Assembly: GCF_026616195.1 (NCBI RefSeq)
Contig: NZ_JANHDH010000002.1
Span: 496,001-560,000, forward strand
Source of the DNA: Haloarchaeobius amylolyticus
GTDB lineage: Archaea > Halobacteriota > Halobacteria > Halobacteriales > Natrialbaceae
Direction of reading: 5' to 3'
DNA: 64,000 nt
Both the position numbers and the translations under genes were made by a program. The notes beneath the pieces were generated by a model. The model was not told the DNA's origin. It did not search any database and saw nothing but the letters and a program-made list of their open reading frames with translations. Below, piece after piece: positions 59,755 to 64,000 of the stretch. Each line of letters begins with the position of its first letter. Position 1 is the first letter of the stretch.

Positions 59755-60342
59755 CTACGAGTCGTCGCGGTCGGGGACCGCGTCGCGCACCACGGCGACG
59801 AGGTCGGTCGCCCACCGCCGGAAGGCCCCGACGCCGTCGCGGTAGCCCACGAGGTAGGCGAGCAGGTACGTCCCGGCCAGGGTGAGGGCCGGTCCCGCCA
59901 GGTACATCGGCCGGCCCTGGACCGCCGGGACCGCCGGCGCGAACAGTTCCTGTGCGACCAGGAAGACGACCGCCGAGACGACGGAGAACTGTATCACGCC
60001 GTTGGGGTCGTTCTCCGGGTCGGCGCCGTGGTAGGCGAACGCGAGGAGGAGCGCCCAGCGGACGACCCACGGAGAGGGGACCGTCGCCTGCTGGCCGAGC
60101 AGCCAGCCGACCGGGTAGGTCGCCAGCCACGCCGGAATGAGCATCGGGATGGTCCGGCCGAGCCGCCCGAGTGAGGAGGCCGCCGAGCTATCGGTCTCCG
60201 TCGCTGACTCGCGGTGCGCGTCGTCTCCCTCGATGCCGCGGCCGTCGCCGGTGTCGCGGTCGCTGCCGGGGTCGTCCGCGCGCCCGGGTACGCGCCTCTC
60301 CCGGGCATGCTCGTCGGCCGTGGCCTCTGCCTCGTCAGGCAC
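59755..60342 (-). CDS. Membrane protein of unknown function
   Basis: 195 residues from the GTG at 60342, which overlaps the stop of the propeller gene by 8 nt (GTGCCTGA). The first 60 residues are a charged, low-complexity cytoplasmic segment. Four hydrophobic segments follow (IPAWLATYPVGWLLG, WALLLAFAYHG, IQFSVVSAVVFLVAQELF and ALTLAGTYLLAYLVGY). Gene coupling suggests that it works with the PQQ-propeller protein. Function unknown. Confidence 0.65.
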   Translation of the reverse strand: MPDEAEATADEHARERRVPGRADDPGSDRDTGDGRGIEGDDAHRESATETDSSAASSLGRLGRTIPMLIPAWLATYPVGWLLGQQATVPSPWVVRWALLLAFAYHGADPENDPNGVIQFSVVSAVVFLVAQELFAPAVPAVQGRPMYLAGPALTLAGTYLLAYLVGYRDGVGAFRRWATDLVAVVRDAVPDRDDS

Positions 60343-61510
60343 CGTCGCCCACCTCCAGCGCGTAGAGCCGGGCGTTCGTGAGCGCGAACAGGCGACCCGA
60401 CCCGTAGGCCAGCGCGTGTGGCTCACCGCCGGCCAGGTCGACGCTCCCGCGGCGCTCGCCGGTCTCCGGGTCGAGCACGTCGACCCCGGTCGGCCGGTGG
60501 ACGTAGAGGCGGTCCTCGGTCCGGACGGTCCCGCCGACGTCCCCGAGGTCGCCCCGGTGCCAGCGGCGCTCGCCCGACGACACGTCGAAGGCGTAGAGGT
60601 CCCCGTCCAGCCCGGTGAGGACCGCAGTCGACACGGTCAGTGTGGCGTCGTACAGTCGCGCGTCGACCTCGACCTCCCACTGCAGGCTGCCGTCGTTCAC
60701 GTCGAACGCCTGGACGCGACCCGACCCGTCGGAGCCGCCGTAGGCGAGCAGCGTGTCGGTGACGGTCGCGGACCCGCGATGGAGGTACTCGTACTCTGGC
60801 GTCTGCCAGAGCCGCGAGCCGTCGGTCGGGTCGTAGGCGCTGTGCCGGACCGCGTCGAGGCGCGTGTCGCTACAGAACAGTGTCCCGTCGCCGTAGGCCA
60901 CCGGGCCGACGTCGTCGAGCGTCTGCCAGTGCGGCAACCCGCTTGCCGCGTCCCGCGCCTCGAGACCGCCCTCGCCGTGGAGGAACAGGACCGAGCCGAC
61001 CGGGAGCAGCGTCGGGTCGAGCAGCCAGTGGATGGTCAGGTTCTCGACGTCCGGCAGCTGCCACGCCGGGCGGCCGTCCCGGTCGAGCACGCGGAGGGCC
61101 TCGTAGGTCGGCCAGCAGAGGTGGTCGGCCGCGACGACGACGCCACCCGAGCGTCTCGTGTCGGGCGTGTACTCCCATCGTCGCTGCCCGTCGTCGGTGC
61201 CGAACGCGTGGAGGCCGGTGTCCCGGGTCGGGGCGACGACGGTTCCGTCGGCGATGGTGAGGCTGTAACCGGCCTCGGCCTCGAAGGCGGCCTCCCACGC
61301 GACCGAGAGGGCGTCGCTCCCGTCGACGGGGACGTACCCCTGTCTGCGCGGGGTCCGACCCGGGAGGTGCCACTCCGCGACCGGCACCGACGGGCCGGTG
61401 TCGAACGACTCCCGGAACCACGACGGGCGGAGCAACTGGCCACCGGCGAGGGCGCTCGAGCCCAGGAGGAGGACCTGCCGGCGGGAGAGGGACTGGAGGG
61501 GACCAGGCAT
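60335..61510 (-). CDS. Tat-exported PQQ-type beta-propeller protein
   Basis: 391 residues from the ATG at 61510. SLSRRQVLLLGSSALAGGQLL is a twin-arginine signal. The mature part has repeated PQQ/quinoprotein-like blades, each ending W-x-x-x-x-x (GQRRWEYTPDT, GSRLWQTPEYEY, GSLQWEVEVDAR, GERRWHRGDLG, GERRGSVDLAG). No dehydrogenase cofactor residues are obvious, so it is more likely a scaffold or sensor than an alcohol dehydrogenase. TATTTAGTTC at 61531-61540 lies 25 nt before the ATG. Upstream partner of the membrane-protein gene at 59755. Confidence 0.85.
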   Translation of the reverse strand: MPGPLQSLSRRQVLLLGSSALAGGQLLRPSWFRESFDTGPSVPVAEWHLPGRTPRRQGYVPVDGSDALSVAWEAAFEAEAGYSLTIADGTVVAPTRDTGLHAFGTDDGQRRWEYTPDTRRSGGVVVAADHLCWPTYEALRVLDRDGRPAWQLPDVENLTIHWLLDPTLLPVGSVLFLHGEGGLEARDAASGLPHWQTLDDVGPVAYGDGTLFCSDTRLDAVRHSAYDPTDGSRLWQTPEYEYLHRGSATVTDTLLAYGGSDGSGRVQAFDVNDGSLQWEVEVDARLYDATLTVSTAVLTGLDGDLYAFDVSSGERRWHRGDLGDVGGTVRTEDRLYVHRPTGVDVLDPETGERRGSVDLAGGEPHALAYGSGRLFALTNARLYALEVGDGA

Positions 61511-61600
61511 GGTCGGGACATATCTGTCTGGAACTAAATATCTCGTGGAGTGCACTGGTCCTGCGAGGGGTCCGGGCCGTGCCACGTGCTACCGGCCCCT

Positions 61601-61618
61601 AGACGTATTGATACGTCT
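61601..61618. promoter_or_regulatory. 18-bp palindrome over the TATA region of the MATE gene
   Basis: AGACGTAT (61601-61608), spacer TG, and ATACGTCT (61611-61618) form a perfect inverted repeat. Its centre is 29 nt before the ATG at 61639, where the TATA box should be (GTATTGATAC lies inside it). A protein bound here would block TBP, which fits repression of the transporter. Confidence 0.5.
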
Positions 61619-61638
61619 GGGGACCGTTTCGATTCGTA

Positions 61639-63084
61639 ATGGCTGAACCGCAGGTACAGAACGACATCACCGAGGGTGAGCTGCTCGGCCCGATGCTCCG
61701 GCTCGCGTGGCCCATGGTGGCCATCCAGCTTCTGCAGGTCGCGTACAACCTCGCCGACACGGCGTGGCTCGGGGCGTACTCCTCGAACGCGGTCGGCGCG
61801 CTGTCGGTGGCGTTCCCGCTCATCTTCTTCCTCATCTCGGTGGGCGGGGGGTTCACCGCGGCCGGCGCCATCCTCGTGGCGCAGTACACCGGCGCGAAGA
61901 GCGACGGGTCCGCCGGCCTCGTGGCCGGCCAGACCATCGTCTTCGTCGGTGCGTTCTCCGTCGTCATCGGGCTCCTGGGATTCCTGCTGACGGACGCGAT
62001 GCTCGGCGTCCTGCCGGCCGACCCCGCCACGAAGACGCAGGTCATCCCGCTGGCCGCGGACTACATGCGCCTGTTCTTCCTCGGGTCGCCGTTCCTCTTC
62101 GGCTTCTTCGTCTTCGTCTCCCTGCTGCGGGGGTACGGCAACACCCGGACGCCGATGCGCATCATGTTCGTCTCCGTCGTCGTGAACGTCGTGCTCGACC
62201 CGCTGCTCATCTTCGGCGTGGGCCCGTTCCCCGCCATGGGCATCGAGGGCGCCGCCATCGCGACCGTGTTCGCCCGCGCCGTGGCGACCGTGCTCGGGTT
62301 CTACATCCTGTTCGCGACGACGGTCGGCCCGACCATCCGGCGCGAGCACCTCGTGCCCGACCTGCCGACCATCCGCGACATCGTCCGGGTCGGCGTCCCG
62401 AGCGCGGCCGAGCAGTCGATGGCCTCGCTGGCGTTCATCACGCTCACCGCGATGGTCGCGACGTTCCCGCCCGCCGTCATCGCGGCCTACGGGCTGGGCA
62501 ACCGGCTCATCTCGCTGGTGTTCCTGCCGGCGATGGGCCTCGGGCAGGCGACGAACACCATCGTCGGCCAGAACCTCGGTGCCGGGAGACCGGAGCGCGC
62601 CGAGCGCGCGGTCTGGATCGCCGCCAAGCTCGCCGCGGGCGTGTTGCTGGTCGTCGCCCTCGTCGTCTTCGCGTTCCCGACGACCATCCTGCGGCCCCTG
62701 ATGAGCGCGGACACCGCCCAGGCCGCCGAGACGCTGCGCTACGGGAGCGAGTACCTCCGCATCGTCGCGGTCGCGTTCGTCGCCATGGGGCTGTTCCCCG
62801 TGTTCCTCGGCGCGTTCCGCGGCGCGGGCAAGACCACCACGGCGCTGGTGTTCTCGGCCGTCGCGCTCTGGATCGCCCGGGTGCCGGTGACGTACTACCT
62901 CGTCTTCGACCTGGGCTGGGGCACGACCGGCATCTGGACCGCGGTCGCCCTCGGCGACGTGGTCGGGGCCATCGCCGCCATCCTCTACTTCACCCGGGGG
63001 ACCTGGAAGTCGACCATCGTCGACACCGGGGACGACGCGACGCCGGGCGCAGAGACGGTCGCGGCGGCGGGGCAGGACGATTGA
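61639..63084 (+). CDS. MATE family multidrug/metabolite exporter
   Basis: 481 residues with 12 predicted membrane helices in two similar halves. The first half starts LRLAWPMVAIQLLQVAYNLADTAWLG and the second VGVPSAAEQSMASLAFITLTAMV; both are MATE hallmarks. GQATNTIVGQNLGAGRPERAERA is the loop signature of the second half. It exports organic cations or metabolites in exchange for Na+ or H+. A palindrome sits on its TATA region, which suggests regulation by an unlinked repressor. Confidence 0.93.
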   Translation: MAEPQVQNDITEGELLGPMLRLAWPMVAIQLLQVAYNLADTAWLGAYSSNAVGALSVAFPLIFFLISVGGGFTAAGAILVAQYTGAKSDGSAGLVAGQTIVFVGAFSVVIGLLGFLLTDAMLGVLPADPATKTQVIPLAADYMRLFFLGSPFLFGFFVFVSLLRGYGNTRTPMRIMFVSVVVNVVLDPLLIFGVGPFPAMGIEGAAIATVFARAVATVLGFYILFATTVGPTIRREHLVPDLPTIRDIVRVGVPSAAEQSMASLAFITLTAMVATFPPAVIAAYGLGNRLISLVFLPAMGLGQATNTIVGQNLGAGRPERAERAVWIAAKLAAGVLLVVALVVFAFPTTILRPLMSADTAQAAETLRYGSEYLRIVAVAFVAMGLFPVFLGAFRGAGKTTTALVFSAVALWIARVPVTYYLVFDLGWGTTGIWTAVALGDVVGAIAAILYFTRGTWKSTIVDTGDDATPGAETVAAAGQDD

Positions 63085-63139
63085 AACGTGTAAACGGGGC
63101 AAGGGCTTTTTATGTCATCGGTCTGTCGTGCCTGCCGGG

Positions 63140-63658
63140 ATGGATAGACGACGCTTCCTGAAACGAAGCGGTGTTGCACTGGCATCGACGACACTCGCGG
63201 CGACGCCCGTCGCGGCCGCCGGGGACGGCGACGCGCCGAACGACCAGGTCGAGACGACGCTGGTGAGCCCTGTCGGTGACGACTTCACCGTGCCCGCGGG
63301 CTCCTGGGTCGACCATCGACTCGGCTGGGTCGACCGCCACGAACCCTCGAAACGGGCGTACATCGAGGAGTACCTGGAGAAACTGAACTTCATCAGCTAC
63401 ACCATCGACGGTGAACCGGTCGAGAACCCCGACGACTACTGGAACGAACCGTACGTGAACGAGAACGATTACTGGACGATATACTGGGAATACACGACGC
63501 CCCCGGTGGACCCCGGTGTCCACGAGGTCGCCTGGACCATCGAGTACGAGGAACCCATCGACGACGGCGACAGGGTGTTCTCGGGCGGTCCCTACACGCT
63601 CTCGTCGGAGTTCGAGGTCGTCCCGGGGAAGAAGGGTAACGGGAAGGGCAAGAACTAG
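63140..63658 (+). CDS. Tat-exported protein, unknown function
   Basis: 172 residues from the ATG at 63140; an in-frame GTG 12 nt earlier is less likely. MDRRRFLKRSGVALASTTLAATPVAAAG is a twin-arginine signal without a lipobox. The mature part is acidic, with a Trp/Tyr-rich centre (NPDDYWNEPYVNENDYWTIYWEY) and a short basic tail (GKKGNGKGKN), unusual for a haloarchaeal protein. CTTTTTATG at 63106-63113 is about 30 nt before the ATG. Family unknown. Confidence 0.75.
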   Translation: MDRRRFLKRSGVALASTTLAATPVAAAGDGDAPNDQVETTLVSPVGDDFTVPAGSWVDHRLGWVDRHEPSKRAYIEEYLEKLNFISYTIDGEPVENPDDYWNEPYVNENDYWTIYWEYTTPPVDPGVHEVAWTIEYEEPIDDGDRVFSGGPYTLSSEFEVVPGKKGNGKGKN

Positions 63659-64000
63659 CCGCGGACCGCCTCGTACGCTTCTTTCGCCGCCTCGAACAGC
63701 TCACGCCCGAACTCGGTGTTGAGCCGCGGCTCGGCCGTCGCGAAGAACTCGTCGAGGTGGTCGTACTCCGCGAACGCCTCGGCGTCGCCCGGCTCGTACC
63801 GGTCCTCGCGTTCGTAGACGACGGCCTGCAGGCACATGTCCACGAGGTCCATGTCCTTCACGAAGCGGGCCTCGGGCGTCGCACGGGCCTCGTACTCGGC
63901 CCAGGCGTCGTGGGCGTGCTCGAATCCGGCGAGCAGGTCGGCCGCGGCGGCCGTCTCCGCGGCCTCCTTCTCGGCCGGGTCGTAGCTGTCTACCGTCTCG
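63655..64000 (-). CDS. HD-domain protein, HDDC2/YfbR-like (partial, 5' end outside window)
   Basis: 114 C-terminal residues are visible; the start lies beyond position 64000. YDPAEKEAAETAAAADLLAG, then WAEYEARATPEARFVKDMDLVDMCLQAVVYE, matches the C-terminal half of the YfbR/HDDC2-type HD phosphohydrolases (5'-deoxynucleotidases); the metal-binding HD motif itself should lie upstream. The stop codon overlaps the stop of the convergent Tat-protein gene at CTAG. Confidence 0.82.
   Translation of the reverse strand, partial: ETVDSYDPAEKEAAETAAAADLLAGFEHAHDAWAEYEARATPEARFVKDMDLVDMCLQAVVYEREDRYEPGDAEAFAEYDHLDEFFATAEPRLNTEFGRELFEAAKEAYEAVRG

Noticed and set aside
1-64000. Insertion sequences, integrases or other mobile elements
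   Set aside because: No transposase or integrase motif, no terminal repeats and no composition shift were seen. Fine-scale composition was judged only by eye.

Overview
The window is chromosomal DNA of a halophilic archaeon (class Halobacteria). It is very GC-rich and the predicted proteins are strongly acidic. TATA-like boxes sit about 25-30 nt before many start codons, as expected for leaderless transcripts. Marker genes are archaeal or haloarchaeal: geranylgeranylglyceryl-phosphate synthase, pantoate kinase with 4-phosphopantoate--beta-alanine ligase, Pth2, TruD, four HTH-10 (bacterio-opsin-activator type) regulators and many Tat-type signal peptides. I cannot name the genus. I see no rRNA, tRNA, CRISPR array, transposase or integrase, and base composition is even, so most of the window reads as core chromosome.

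Layout. 1-7378 (minus strand) is a surface-glycan style group: an asparagine-synthase-like protein cut by the window edge, a GT2 glycosyltransferase, two HTH-10 regulators, a formyltransferase and a polysaccharide deacetylase. 7521-12065 is a DUF4129/DUF7269/DUF58/DUF7519 operon facing a MoxR ATPase. 12568-19568 is one tightly overlapped minus-strand operon for a type IV pilus-like machine: a VirB11-like ATPase, a GspF/TadC-like membrane protein and five small proteins with pilin-like N termini. 19673-24555 holds housekeeping genes (truD, pth2, a DUF2103 protein) and small exported or membrane proteins.

24609-29376 links dcd with a ThiR-type regulator, a methyltransferase, a SagB-like double nitroreductase and thi4. 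The thi4 start is preceded by two striking DNA elements. 29463-40564 includes the two archaeal CoA-pathway genes, which bracket a membrane protein made of 13 tandem YegP/DUF1508-like repeats; aspS and another HTH-10 regulator follow. 40727-49829 carries GGGP synthase, a solitary Eco57I-like methylase, topA, a hybrid histidine kinase and gatB. GatB together with AspS suggests indirect tRNA-dependent amidation. 50805-55992 is smc-scpA with a coiled-coil partner. 56322-64000 contains an HTH-10 regulator, a candidate structured RNA, a HEAT-repeat protein, MTA phosphorylase, a PQQ-type propeller protein, a MATE exporter, a Tat substrate and a partial HD-domain protein.

Most interesting items: the 13-repeat membrane protein between pantoate kinase and phosphopantothenate synthetase; the tandem 13-bp repeats and 24-bp palindrome at thi4 near a ThiR gene; the 15-residue N-box repeats in the histidine kinase; the multi-hairpin intergenic segment near 57.1-57.2 kb; and two convergent gene pairs that share a CTAG tetranucleotide as both stop codons. 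All family assignments are from reading the sequence; no database search was run.
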